Shown here: piece by piece, positions 50,515 through 59,774 of the stretch
How the letters are laid out: every line of letters starts with the position of its first letter
Position numbering within the stretch: the stretch's first letter is position 1
Assembly: GCA_052387905.1 (NCBI GenBank)
Contig: JBQTIR010000003.1
Span: forward strand, 52,402 to 116,401
Length of the DNA: 64,000 bases
Source: JBQTII01 sp052387905
GTDB taxonomy: Bacteria; Actinomycetota; Actinomycetes; Sporichthyales; Sporichthyaceae
Direction of reading: 5' to 3'
The notes under the pieces: model-generated
Database searches by the model: none
Told to the model about the DNA's origin: nothing
The model's input: only the letters and a program-made list of their open reading frames with translations
Made by a program: the position numbers and the translations under genes

Positions 50515-50568
50515 TCCGGGGACTACAACTGGCTGCAGGGTCTGGACTTCAACCTGCCGTTCATCATC

Positions 50569-51657
50569 TTGTTCATCGCACTGCTGGTGCTCGGGCGCAA
50601 CCGACTCGGTGACCTGGGCTCCGGAGTACGCGCCCGGACCGCCGCGCCGCTCGTGCTGCGCCCCCACATCCGGATGATCGTCGGTTCCGCGGTGCTGCTG
50701 TTCGCGGTCGCAGTTCCGCACCTCGTCGGGGCGCGCCTGCCGGTGTGGATCAACGCCATGAGCCAGGTCCTGCTGTTCCTGTCCCTCGGCCTGCTGGTAC
50801 ACACCTCCGGCCAGGTGTCGCTGTGTCACATCTCGCTCGCAGCCGTCGGGGCAGCCGCCTTCGCCCACGCCGTCTCCTCCGGGGTCCCGTGGGGTTTCGC
50901 GGTGCTCTTCGGTGGGCTGATCGCCGTTCCGGTCGGAGCGGTGGTCGCGATCCCGGCCATCCGGCTCTCGGGTTTGTTCCTCGCCCTGGCCACTCTCGGA
51001 TTCGGGATCTTCATCGCGCAGTTCTTCTACGTCAAGCCCTACATGTTCGGCACCGCGGATCTGCGCACCAGCCGCCCGTCGGGATTCACCACCGATACCA
51101 GCTACTACTACCTGCTGCTCGCCTTCGCCATCGCCGGGGTAGCACTGGTCATGGTGATCGAACGCAGCCGCCTCGGCCGGTTGCTGCGCAGCCTCTCGGA
51201 CTCCCCGCTGGCCCTCGCCACCCTCGGAGCCTCCGCGAACGTGACCCGGGTGCTCGTCTTCTGCATTTCCGCGTTCCTCGCCGGCATCAGCGGCGCGCTG
51301 TTCGCCGGACAGTTCGGGTCGGTGTCCGGGACCAGCTTCAACTTCGTGTTTTCCCTCATCCTGCTCGCCGTCCTCGCGATCTCCGGCCGTTCCACGATCA
51401 CCGCCGCGATCATCGGCCCGCTGTTCCTCTACGTCGGACCGGCCTACCAGGTCGGGTTCGCCGACGGCTTCCAGGTCGTCTTCGGCCTCGGCGCGATCCT
51501 CGCCGCGGTCTACTCCACCCGGTTGCCGCGCCTGCCGCTGCAGCGATGGGCCACCCAATCGGGGTGGCGCCGCGAGAGCACCACTCGAGCCAGACTGGCA
51601 GCCATACCCCCGCCTGCCCCTGACCTACCTGCGGTTCCGGAAATGGTGCACCGATGA
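50569..51657 (+). CDS. LivM-like permease half of an interrupted LivHM fusion
   Basis: In frame with the LivH part and downstream of the TAA, this segment encodes a LivM permease. VLLFLSLGLLVHTSGQVSLC, GGLIAVPVGAVVAIPAIRLS, GLFLALATLGFGIFIAQFFY, ERSRLGRLLRSLSDSPLALA, CISAFLAGISGALFAGQFGS and ILLAVLAISGRSTITAAIIG. The listed start (TTG 50569) lies within the last LivH helix and has no ribosome site, so independent translation is doubtful. Without the TAA the two parts form one 639-residue protein. No ATPase domain is fused at the C-terminus. The stop overlaps the next lipoprotein start (ATGA). Confidence 0.8.
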   Translation: MFIALLVLGRNRLGDLGSGVRARTAAPLVLRPHIRMIVGSAVLLFAVAVPHLVGARLPVWINAMSQVLLFLSLGLLVHTSGQVSLCHISLAAVGAAAFAHAVSSGVPWGFAVLFGGLIAVPVGAVVAIPAIRLSGLFLALATLGFGIFIAQFFYVKPYMFGTADLRTSRPSGFTTDTSYYYLLLAFAIAGVALVMVIERSRLGRLLRSLSDSPLALATLGASANVTRVLVFCISAFLAGISGALFAGQFGSVSGTSFNFVFSLILLAVLAISGRSTITAAIIGPLFLYVGPAYQVGFADGFQVVFGLGAILAAVYSTRLPRLPLQRWATQSGWRRESTTRARLAAIPPPAPDLPAVPEMVHR

Positions 51658-53162
51658 CGAGGACGCACCGCGCACGCGCCGCCCTGACCGCGGGGGCGCT
51701 CGCTATGGCGCTCGCCCTGACCGGATGCGGGACCCGCGCCTCCGACGCCGAGGTGCGCGCCGGGGTGGCCGCCGGGCCGGTGTCGATCGACCCCTCCTCG
51801 GTTCAGCCGCTCCAGAGCGGGGCCGGCACCAGCGCGCCTGCCACCGACGCCGGCGAGGTGGTGGGTTCGGGCGAGGTCCCGGCGCAGGACGTGGCAGGCA
51901 AGGCGGGCAAGGTGGGCAAGACCGCCCAGGTCGACGAGGCCCTCGTCCCGACGGTGCCCGGCGCGAGCGGGCCGACCCGGCCCAAGGCGAACGGGCAGCC
52001 CACCACCACCACGACACGCGCCCCCGAAGCCGGCTGCACCACCCCGGGTGCACCGGTGGCGATCGGCCAGGTCGGCGTGTTCTCCGGGGTCGTCGGTCCG
52101 ATCGCAGGCGATGCGCTCCAGACACTGGCCGTCTGGGCCAAGGACATCAACTCCCGCGGCGGTCTGCCCTGTCACCCGGTCACGATCTTCGTCCGCGACG
52201 ACGGCGGTGACCCGGCCCGCGCCGCAGTCGCCGCCCGGGAGTTGATCGCCAAGGGCGTCGTTGCGTTCGTCGGCAATATCCTCGCCCTGTCGATGAAGGG
52301 CTTCCTTCCCGAGATGGAGAAGGCCTGCATCCCGACGCTCGGCGCGGACGTCGCCGACCTCGTGTGGGCGACCCACCCGTGCCTGTACCCGCAAGGCGGT
52401 GGAATCGACGAGGCCATCGCCGGCCTGATCCGCAGCGCGTCCGACAACGGCAGCAAGCGCCTGGGGTTGCTCTACTGCGTCGAGGCTGCGCTGTGTACGG
52501 GCCTGGTGGAGCCGGTGAAGACGGCGGCCGCCCGCGAGGGTCTGCAGTTGGTGTACGACGCCCCCATCTCGGTGACGCAGCCCGACTTCACCGCCCAATG
52601 CCAGAACGCCAAGAACGCCGGGGTGCAGGAGCTGGTCCTCACCATGGACGGATCCTCCGTGGCCCGCCTCGCCCGCTCCTGCAAGGCCCTGGGGTACATG
52701 CCGACCCTGGTCACCGGCGGCTTCGCCTTCACCGCCAAACAGTCCGAGGACCCCACCATCCGCTCCTTCGACCTCACCTCCGTCGGCATCAACGCACCCT
52801 GGTTCCTGACCACCGAACCCGGACTGCGCGAGTACCAGCAGGCGCTGCGGACCTACGCTCCACAGATCCAACCCGCGGGGATGTCCAGCCAGGTCTGGTC
52901 GTCGGCCAAGTTGCTGGAGGCCGGCGTGGCGAAGCTCGGCGCGGGGGCGCGCAGCAAAGCCCTGAGCGCGGCCGACATCACGGCCGGTCTACGCCAGCTC
53001 AAGAACGAAACCCTCGGGGGCCTGACCGGTCCGCTGGACTTCACCCCCACCACCGGGCGGCGGACGAGTGGCTGCGTCTACCTCACCAAGCTCGGCGAGA
53101 ACGGCTTCACCGCCCCCCGCGGCAGCAGGCCGCTGTGCAATCTGCTGGCCGAGGATAATTAG
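51654..53162 (+). CDS. ABC transporter substrate-binding lipoprotein (paralogue 2)
   Basis: The 502-residue product has a lipobox LALTGCGTRASDAEV, a linker of about 100 residues with a Thr run, and a type 1 binding domain from PVAIGQVGVFSGVVGPIAGD. It matches paralogues 1 and 3 at NSRGGLPCHPVTIFVRDDGG, GLLYCVEAALCTGL, DFTAQCQNAKNAGVQELVLT, GSSVARLARSCKALGY and NETLGGLTGPLDFTP. Its ATG overlaps the LivM stop, placing it firmly in the transporter operon. The ligand is unknown. Confidence 0.92.
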   Translation: MTRTHRARAALTAGALAMALALTGCGTRASDAEVRAGVAAGPVSIDPSSVQPLQSGAGTSAPATDAGEVVGSGEVPAQDVAGKAGKVGKTAQVDEALVPTVPGASGPTRPKANGQPTTTTTRAPEAGCTTPGAPVAIGQVGVFSGVVGPIAGDALQTLAVWAKDINSRGGLPCHPVTIFVRDDGGDPARAAVAARELIAKGVVAFVGNILALSMKGFLPEMEKACIPTLGADVADLVWATHPCLYPQGGGIDEAIAGLIRSASDNGSKRLGLLYCVEAALCTGLVEPVKTAAAREGLQLVYDAPISVTQPDFTAQCQNAKNAGVQELVLTMDGSSVARLARSCKALGYMPTLVTGGFAFTAKQSEDPTIRSFDLTSVGINAPWFLTTEPGLREYQQALRTYAPQIQPAGMSSQVWSSAKLLEAGVAKLGAGARSKALSAADITAGLRQLKNETLGGLTGPLDFTPTTGRRTSGCVYLTKLGENGFTAPRGSRPLCNLLAEDN

Positions 53163-53165
53163 GAC

Positions 53166-54692
53166 ATGTTGGTGATGACGAACCGTCAGCAGCACCACCG
53201 CGGCTCGCGATTGCTGCGGGTGACCGCCGTCGTCGCCCTCAGCGCGCTGCTCGCCACGGGGTGCGGTACCCGGGCGGACGACGCCGAGATCGTCGCCGGC
53301 GCCGGCGGCGGACCGGCCGACCTCCCCCCGGCAGTCCTGGACCGGGTCCGTGCGGCGCTTGGTGGGGTGCCCGGAGCACCCGTCGCGTCCACTGCACCGG
53401 GGGCACCCGGTGCGCCCGCCGCCGCCCGCGAGTCCGGCAGCGGCCAGCTCCCGACCGCTCCCGTGGGCAAGCCGGGCAAGAGCCCCGGCACGGGCGGGCA
53501 ACCAGCCACACCGGCGAACCAGGCTGCCCCCAAGGGGGCGGACACCGCGATAGCTGCGCGACCGGCCGCCTGCACCACGGTGGGCACACCCATTCCGATC
53601 GGGCAGGTGGGCAGCTTCAGCGGTGTCGCCGGCCCCATCACGGCCAGCGCCCGCACCGCGCTCGCCGTGTGGGCCAAGCACATCAACGCCCAGGGCGGGC
53701 TGGCGTGTCACCCGGTGGAGATCTTCGTCGCCGACGACGGCGCCGACGCCACCCGGGCGGCCTCCGCTGTCGCCCAACTCGTCAACGACCGCAAGGTCGT
53801 CGCGCTGGTGGCGACCTTCTCCTCGCTGTCGATGACCGGTCTGATCGACGGGGTCGAGAAGGCGAAGATCCCGGTGGTCGGCGGTGACCTGCTCGCCCTG
53901 GAGTGGAACAGCCATCCCCTGCTGTTCCCGCAGGGCGCGGGCCTGGAAGGACAGGCCGGCGGCGCGATCCAGCAATTGGTATCGCAGGGCAAGACCAAAC
54001 TCGGCCTGCTGTACTGCGTCGAGGCCAGCGCCTGCACCACCGGGGCGAAGATCATCCCGGAACGTGCGAAGGCGTTCGGGGCCGAGATCGTCTACAGCAC
54101 TCCGGTCTCGCTGACCCAGACCGACTTCACCGCGCAGTGCCAGAACGCCAAGAACGCCGGCGTCCAGGCGCTGGGCGTGGCCGTGGACGGGTCCTCGATC
54201 GGTCGGGTCGCGCGCTCCTGCGCCGCCCTCGGATACTTCCCGCCGCTGATCTCCAACGGCCTGGTCATCTCGCCCGCGCAGGCCGAGGACCCCGGGATCC
54301 GCAAGAACACGCTGTTCACCGCGAGCTCGAATGCCCCGTGGATGCGCACCGACACCCCCGGCCAGAAGGAGTACGCGGCTGCACTCGCGCAGTACGCGCC
54401 CGGGCTGGAGACCGACGGCGCTTCCATGGCGACCTGGTCGGCGGCGACGTTGTTCGCCGCCGCGATCTCCAAGCTCGGCGACGACGCCATCGGCAGGCCG
54501 ATCACCACCGCCGACGTATTCACCGGACTGGGGCGGATCAAGAACGAGACCCTCGGCGGGCTCGCGCCGCCGATCACCTTCAGCCCCAACCAGAAGTTCG
54601 CGCCGCTGTCCCGGTGTGTGTACTTCGAGTTGCTGACCGTCGAAGGCTGGACCGCACCGCTGGGGAGCCAGCCGCTGTGCTCGAAGAAGTGA
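53166..54692 (+). CDS. ABC transporter substrate-binding lipoprotein (paralogue 3)
   Basis: The 508-residue product has a lipobox LLATGCGTRADDAEI, a Pro/Ala/Gly-rich linker and a type 1 binding domain from PIPIGQVGSFSGVAGPITAS. It shares NAQGGLACHPVEIFVADDGA, GLLYCVEASACTTG, DFTAQCQNAKNAGVQALGVA and GSSIGRVARSCAALGY with paralogue 2, to which it is closest. It starts three bases after paralogue 2 ends. Two binding proteins per permease may widen the ligand range. ATG 53175 is an alternative start. Confidence 0.92.
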   Translation: MLVMTNRQQHHRGSRLLRVTAVVALSALLATGCGTRADDAEIVAGAGGGPADLPPAVLDRVRAALGGVPGAPVASTAPGAPGAPAAARESGSGQLPTAPVGKPGKSPGTGGQPATPANQAAPKGADTAIAARPAACTTVGTPIPIGQVGSFSGVAGPITASARTALAVWAKHINAQGGLACHPVEIFVADDGADATRAASAVAQLVNDRKVVALVATFSSLSMTGLIDGVEKAKIPVVGGDLLALEWNSHPLLFPQGAGLEGQAGGAIQQLVSQGKTKLGLLYCVEASACTTGAKIIPERAKAFGAEIVYSTPVSLTQTDFTAQCQNAKNAGVQALGVAVDGSSIGRVARSCAALGYFPPLISNGLVISPAQAEDPGIRKNTLFTASSNAPWMRTDTPGQKEYAAALAQYAPGLETDGASMATWSAATLFAAAISKLGDDAIGRPITTADVFTGLGRIKNETLGGLAPPITFSPNQKFAPLSRCVYFELLTVEGWTAPLGSQPLCSKK

Positions 54693-54699
54693 GGCGCAG

Positions 54700-55395
54700 A
54701 TGCTGACGCTGGATCACCTCAGTGCGGGTTACGGCGGCACGCCGGTACTCACCGACATCACCCTCAGCGTGCCTCGCGGGGCCGTCGTCGCGCTGCTCGG
54801 CGCCAACGGCGCGGGCAAGACGACATTGCTGCGCGTGTGCGCCGGACTGCTCACCCCGACCTCGGGCCGCCTGCTGATCGACGGCGTCGACGTCACCGGC
54901 CACGCCCCGCACACCCTCGTTCCCCGCGGGATGTGCCACATCCCCGAGGGGCGCGGGGTCTTCAGCTCCCTGACCGTGCGGGAGAACCTGACCGTGCAGT
55001 CACCCAAAGGCGCCGAGGACGTCGCGATCGCCAAGGCCGCCGAGGCGTTCCCGGTGCTGGGCCGGCGGCTGAACCAGGTGGCGGGAACGCTGTCCGGCGG
55101 CGAGCAGCAGATGCTGGCATTGGCGCGCAGCTACGTGCAGTCTCCGACGATGATTCTGCTCGACGAGGTCAGCATGGGGCTGGCCCCGATCGTCGTCGAC
55201 GAGATCTTCGAGTTCCTGCGCAAGCTCGCCGAAGGCGGTGCGAGCCTGCTCCTGGTCGAGCAGTACGTCACCAAGGCCCTCGAGCTCTCCGACTATGTCT
55301 ACTTGTTGCAGAAGGGCCACCTGGTCTTCGCCGGCGAGCCCGGGGAACTCGACGGCGAGGACCTGTTCGCGAGATACCTGGGCCACGCTGCCTGA
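54700..55395 (+). CDS. livF: LivF-type ABC transporter ATPase
   Basis: The 231-residue ATPase has Walker A LLGANGAGKTTLLR, the LivF-typical CHIPEGRGVFSSLTVRENLT, signature LSGGEQQMLALARSYVQ, Walker B MILLDEVSMGLAP and the switch His replaced in the usual LivF position by LLVEQYVTKALELSD. It energises the LivHM permease from the cytoplasm. LivFGHM transporters normally need two different ATPases, LivG and LivF; no LivG is found in this operon or window. GAGG precedes the start. It is the last gene of the operon. Confidence 0.93.
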   Translation: MLTLDHLSAGYGGTPVLTDITLSVPRGAVVALLGANGAGKTTLLRVCAGLLTPTSGRLLIDGVDVTGHAPHTLVPRGMCHIPEGRGVFSSLTVRENLTVQSPKGAEDVAIAKAAEAFPVLGRRLNQVAGTLSGGEQQMLALARSYVQSPTMILLDEVSMGLAPIVVDEIFEFLRKLAEGGASLLLVEQYVTKALELSDYVYLLQKGHLVFAGEPGELDGEDLFARYLGHAA

Positions 55396-55415
55396 GCGCC
55401 GCCCGCGGACAGCGC

Positions 55416-56633
55416 TCAGACCGGAAGTCCCAGCGATCGGGCAATCAGCATCCGCTGCACGTGTGACGTGCCTTCGCCGATGGTCAGGATGCGGGCATCC
55501 TGGTAGTGCCGCGTGGTCGCGGTCTCCTCGATGAAGCCATAGCCGCCCTGCAATTGGGTGGCGAGGTAGGCCGCCTTGTTCGCGGCCTCAGAGGCGACCA
55601 GTTTTGCGGTCGCGGCACATTCCTTGATCGAGTGACCATGGTCGTACTTCCACGCGCCGTCGTAGGTCATGGTCCGGGCGGTGGCGGTCAACGCGGAGAT
55701 CTCCGCGATGTCGAACGCCACACCTTGGTGAGCCCCGAGCGGCTTGCCGAAGGAGTCGCGCTCGCGCACGAAGCGCAACGTGTCCGCCAAGCATCCTGCG
55801 GCGAGCCCCGCACTGATTGCGGCGATCGGCAGGCGGGCCCAGGTCAGGAACTCCAGGACATCACCGTAGCCACGGCCGGGCCGCGAGATCAGGGCATCCG
55901 CCGGGACCCGCACGTCGTCGAAGAACAACGGGTGCGTGTCCGAGGAGCGCCAGCCCATCTTGGCGTAGGACGCACCGACCGTGACGCCAGGTGCGTCCAG
56001 CGGCACCAGGAACGCAGAGACCGGCGGACGCCCGTTCACCTTCTCCCCGACGGCGGCCATCAGGATGACGTACCGCGAGAAGGGCGTTCCGCTGTTGGTG
56101 ATGAACTGCTTGGAGCCGTTGATGACCCAGTGATCGCCCTCCAGTCGGGCCGTGGTGGAGATGTTGCCCGCGTCCGACCCACCGGACGGTTCGGTGAGTC
56201 CGATGGCGATGAACGTCTCACCGGTAGCGGCGGCGGGCAGGATGCCGAAGCGCAGGTCCGGCCGGTCCTTGGCCAGGTGCTGCAGCAAGGCCGCAACGAT
56301 CGTCTGGACGTGGACCGTGATGGCCAAGGAGGAATCGACCTTGGCCAGTTCCTCGACGGTCAGGCACAGCGTGCGCAGGTCGGCGCCGGCTCCGCCGCAG
56401 GCGGGGTCGATCAACAGCCCGAACATTCCGAGTTCGCCGGCCTTGCTGACCAGCTCCGGGTCGAAGGTCGAGGTGATGCTGCGCTGGGCGGCGCCGGGCT
56501 CGACCTCGCGTTCGACGAACCGGCGCACGGTGTCCCGCCACTGCAGGTGCTCCGGGGTGAACGCCCAGGGGAGGTCGTAGTCCTGCGGAGCGGCTGGGCG
56601 GGAGAGCAGCGGTGCGGGCAGTGTGGCGGTCAT
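55416..56633 (-). CDS. Acyl-CoA dehydrogenase
   Basis: The 405-residue flavoprotein has ITVHVQTIVAALLQHLAKDR, IAIGLTEPSGGSDAGNISTT, VINGSKQFITNSGTPFSRYV, RDSFGKPLGAHQGVAFDIAE and LQGGYGFIEETATTRHYQDA, followed by ILTIGEGTSHVQRMLIARSL. The Glu in GEGTSHVQ is at the standard catalytic-base position. It is the last gene of a minus-strand operon with the acyl-CoA synthetase and a substrate-binding lipoprotein, so transport, activation and first oxidation of one substrate are probably encoded together. Confidence 0.94.
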   Translation of the reverse strand: MTATLPAPLLSRPAAPQDYDLPWAFTPEHLQWRDTVRRFVEREVEPGAAQRSITSTFDPELVSKAGELGMFGLLIDPACGGAGADLRTLCLTVEELAKVDSSLAITVHVQTIVAALLQHLAKDRPDLRFGILPAAATGETFIAIGLTEPSGGSDAGNISTTARLEGDHWVINGSKQFITNSGTPFSRYVILMAAVGEKVNGRPPVSAFLVPLDAPGVTVGASYAKMGWRSSDTHPLFFDDVRVPADALISRPGRGYGDVLEFLTWARLPIAAISAGLAAGCLADTLRFVRERDSFGKPLGAHQGVAFDIAEISALTATARTMTYDGAWKYDHGHSIKECAATAKLVASEAANKAAYLATQLQGGYGFIEETATTRHYQDARILTIGEGTSHVQRMLIARSLGLPV

Positions 56634-56746
56634 CGACGACGCCTACCTTTCCTGTCGATTACTGACACCGCCAGCGTGTCGGCGAGGTCCTGGATTGAGG
56701 TCGTGCCCGGGCGAACGGTTCTCTGGTGCCGGGGGCGGCAGCTGGC

Positions 56747-58285
56747 TCAGGCCCCGGCAACCCGATCTCCGTACTCGGCCCAGTACTGCTCACGCAGTTG
56801 CTTGCGCAGCAGCTTGCCGACCACGTTCTTCGGCAGCGGTTCGGTGGTGAACTCCACCCGCGACGGCTTCTTGTAAGACCCGGCGCGTTCGCGGACCAAC
56901 TCGATCACCTCGGCTGCGGTGACGCTCGCGCCTTCGGCGACCCGGCACATCGCCATCGGGCTCTCACCCCATTTCGGGTGCGGGACGGCGAACACGGCGA
57001 CCTCGATCACCTCCGGGTGATCATTGATGACTGTCTCGAGCTCGGCCGGCCAGATGTTGAAACCACCGGAGACGATCATGTCGTCGACGCGGTCGAGGAT
57101 GTAGACGAATCCGTGCGCGTCGATGCGGCCGATATCCCGGGTACGGACCCAGCCGTCGACCAGCCGGGTGGCGGTGAGTTCGTCGTCGCCCCAGAAGCCG
57201 CGCATCTGGCCCTCGACCTGTGCCCAGAGCTCGCCCTGCGCGCCGAGGGGCAGCACGGTGCCGTCCTCGTCGCGGACCTGCACTCGTGCGAAGGGAAGAA
57301 TCCGGCCGGCGGAGCGCATCGGGGTGGAGCCGGGATACTCCCCGAACCACTCGGCCGGGGTCATGATGGTCAGCGGGACGGCTTCGGTCTGGCCGAAGAT
57401 CTGGTACAGCACGTCCCCGAACACCCGGCGCCCGGCATTCGCCGTGGCGTCGGTGATCGGTGCCCCGCCGACGAGCATGCACTCCAGCGCCGACAGGTCC
57501 TTCGCACCGGCGCCGGGTTCTGCAGCGAGCATCGCCACCATCGAAGGCGGGGCGAACATGTGCGTGACGTGGTGACGTTCCATCAGATCTAAAACCTTGG
57601 CCGCATCGAAAGCACCGAAGAGCAAGTTGGTGCTGCCGTGCAGCCACGCCGGCAGGAAGAGATACCCCGAGGCATGCGAGATCGGTCCGGCGTGTCCCAC
57701 CACGCTGTCCCAGCGCAGGTTGGGCAGGCGGTAGAACCAGTTGCGGCAGTTGACCAGCCAATCGTGCTGGGTGTACGCGATCCCCTTCGGTGTCCCGGTG
57801 GTTCCGGCCGAGTGCCGGATGACATACCAATCCTCGGCCTTGACCTCGACCACGGGATCGACATCGGACTGCACGGCCAGCCACTTCTCGTAGCTCTCGT
57901 CGCGGACGACGACGTGCCGCACGCTGGTCGAGGTTGCGCCGAGATCAGCGACGGAGTCCGCGTACGCCTGATCGGTGACGATCACCGAGGTGCCGGTGTG
58001 TCCGACCATGTGCGCGTGCGCCTCGGGAGAATTGCGCGCGTACAAAGGAACCCGGACGGCGCCGGCAATGGCCGCGGCGAGGAAAAGATCGGCCGCACCG
58101 AGATTGTTGTCCTCCAAGCCGGCGACGCGGTCACCCGGACGCACGCCCAGATCGATCAGCGCATTTGCCAGCCTGACCCCCCTATTCCACATCTGAGTGA
58201 ACGTCAGCTGCTGATCCTCGGTCCGGATCGCGATGCGATCGGCATTGAGCGTCACGGCCTGACGCATCATGCTCGGAACGTCCAT
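56747..58285 (-). CDS. Acyl-CoA synthetase (AMP-forming, ANL superfamily)
   Basis: The 512-residue enzyme activates a carboxylic acid with ATP and CoA. The P-loop is VIRHSAGTTGTPKGIAYTQH, A5 region GDVLYQIFGQTEAVPLTIMT, A7 VDGWVRTRDIGRIDAHGFVY, A8 LDRVDDMIVSGGFNIWPAEL, and the adenylation Lys is in LPKNVVGKLLRKQLRE. Substrate cannot be read from sequence. GGAGGAG precedes the ATG. It lies between the lipoprotein and acyl-CoA dehydrogenase genes on the same strand. Confidence 0.95.
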   Translation of the reverse strand: MDVPSMMRQAVTLNADRIAIRTEDQQLTFTQMWNRGVRLANALIDLGVRPGDRVAGLEDNNLGAADLFLAAAIAGAVRVPLYARNSPEAHAHMVGHTGTSVIVTDQAYADSVADLGATSTSVRHVVVRDESYEKWLAVQSDVDPVVEVKAEDWYVIRHSAGTTGTPKGIAYTQHDWLVNCRNWFYRLPNLRWDSVVGHAGPISHASGYLFLPAWLHGSTNLLFGAFDAAKVLDLMERHHVTHMFAPPSMVAMLAAEPGAGAKDLSALECMLVGGAPITDATANAGRRVFGDVLYQIFGQTEAVPLTIMTPAEWFGEYPGSTPMRSAGRILPFARVQVRDEDGTVLPLGAQGELWAQVEGQMRGFWGDDELTATRLVDGWVRTRDIGRIDAHGFVYILDRVDDMIVSGGFNIWPAELETVINDHPEVIEVAVFAVPHPKWGESPMAMCRVAEGASVTAAEVIELVRERAGSYKKPSRVEFTTEPLPKNVVGKLLRKQLREQYWAEYGDRVAGA

Positions 58286-58322
58286 CAGATCTCCTCCTTC
58301 CTCCGGGCACGCGCAGCGCCCA

Positions 58323-59579
58323 CTACTTCTCGTGCGGTGCCCGGTAGGACGCAGCCTCCTCGGAGACGAACAGTGGCTTGACCTGGGTCAGCCCGCCCTT
58401 GGCTGCCTTGTCGACCACCGCGACGTAGACCCCGCGAGTCGTCGGGGCACCTGGCGTGGAGAAGTCCAGATCGGGGACCAGGTTCTCAGTGGTGATGGAG
58501 GTGCTCGCGTTCTTCGCAGCGAAGATGCCCGCACGGCTGAGGTCCTTGGACTGGCACGCCTTCTCCAGGATCTGCTGCCAGATCAGGCCCAGCGCGTAGC
58601 CGTACTGCACCGCGTTGCTCGGCCGCCGCGAGGCGTCGGTCTCGAAGGCTGCCGCGATCTGGGCCGCCCGGGGTTCTTCCGAGGAGTAGGGAACAGAGCT
58701 TGCGACCACGTAGAGCTTGTCCATGGCGCCGGCAGCTGGGCCGTCCAGGAGGATGGGGTCGAAGGACGGGCTGTTCGCAATCATCGGCACGTTGAGATTG
58801 AGGGCCTTGTTCGCCGAGGCGATGGACGCGGTTTGCGCGGGGGTGGTGGTCATCACGATTGCCTTGACCCCCTCGCCCTTGAGCCCGGTGATGACATTGG
58901 TCAAGTCGGCGTCGGTGGCGGTGATCTTCTTCTCGACCAGCTTGAGATCGTGCTCGGCGGCCATGAACTGCGCGCCGAGCAGGCCATTGGCGCCGCCTTC
59001 ACCGTCGATGTAGATGTCGGCGATGGTGTCCCCCGGACTCAGCATGCCCTCCTCGAGGAGGAAGGCCAGCCCGTTGATCAGCTCCAGGTCGTAGGTGGTC
59101 CCCGCGATCAGCACGTAGGGCTGGTCGAGCAGGAACGAGGTGAAGGCGAGCGCCGCCGTGGTGAGCTGCCGGTCGGCAATGTCGCCCTTGAGTGCCGCGA
59201 TCATCGACGACCCGAGCAGCTCGAGGATTCCGGCCACCTTCGGTTCAAGGTCCGGAAACTGCACCTTCGCCTGCTCGGCCTTGAATCCGTGGTCTCGGAC
59301 GTCGAGAGCGATCTGACGCCCACAGATCCCGCCGGCTGCGTTGACCTCCTCGACCCACAGCTCCTGGCCGACCCGCAGATTCCCGCCCAGGCTCTTGAAG
59401 GGCCCCGAGTTATCACTCAGGACCCCCAACGTGATCGTGTCCGCACTGATACCGGGCCCGGTCCGGACCCCGTCACCGTCACCGTCACCAGCGTCCACGG
59501 CGTTCTCGTCACCCCCGCAGGCGACCAGGACGAGACATCCGGCCAGTAGCCACGAGCCGAGCACGGCGTTCGTGCGCAT
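58323..59579 (-). CDS. ABC transporter substrate-binding lipoprotein, LivJ type
   Basis: The 418-residue product has a lipobox CLVLVACGGDEN, an Asp/Gly-rich linker, and a type 1 binding domain from ITLGVLSDNSGPFKSLGGNL. It continues with VEEVNAAGGICGRQIALDVR, GAQFMAAEHDLKLVEKKITA, GLKGEGVKAIVMTTTPAQTA and YALGLIWQQILEKACQSKDL. It lacks the GCGTRA signature and Cys pattern of the three paralogues, so it is a separate lineage. The ATG at 59579 has AAGGAC upstream. It heads an operon with an acyl-CoA synthetase and dehydrogenase and diverges from a TetR gene. Confidence 0.93.
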   Translation of the reverse strand: MRTNAVLGSWLLAGCLVLVACGGDENAVDAGDGDGDGVRTGPGISADTITLGVLSDNSGPFKSLGGNLRVGQELWVEEVNAAGGICGRQIALDVRDHGFKAEQAKVQFPDLEPKVAGILELLGSSMIAALKGDIADRQLTTAALAFTSFLLDQPYVLIAGTTYDLELINGLAFLLEEGMLSPGDTIADIYIDGEGGANGLLGAQFMAAEHDLKLVEKKITATDADLTNVITGLKGEGVKAIVMTTTPAQTASIASANKALNLNVPMIANSPSFDPILLDGPAAGAMDKLYVVASSVPYSSEEPRAAQIAAAFETDASRRPSNAVQYGYALGLIWQQILEKACQSKDLSRAGIFAAKNASTSITTENLVPDLDFSTPGAPTTRGVYVAVVDKAAKGGLTQVKPLFVSEEAASYRAPHEK

Positions 59580-59637
59580 TACGACGTCCTTCCGACGGCC
59601 GAGAAGCCCCGACGACGCGGACGCTAGCACTCCTGTC

Positions 59638-59650
59638 CTAGATCTTCTAG
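59638..59650. promoter_or_regulatory. Palindrome in the divergent lipoprotein/TetR promoter
   Basis: CTAGA-TCT-TCTAG is a perfect 5-3-5 inverted repeat, with a further ACTAG just downstream. It lies 58 bases from the lipoprotein start and 124 from the TetR start, so it may be the operator or part of a -10 region for either gene. Confidence 0.45.
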
Positions 59651-59774
59651 ACTAGCGTTGATTTTTGAGTGCTCGCCTGTACCTGCCCTACGCTCAGTCA
59701 CATCTACCGCGGTGATGCCCGCCGCGGTGGCTACGGCGCGGGGAGTCGCGGTGCGCGCCAGGAAGGGAGGGACG

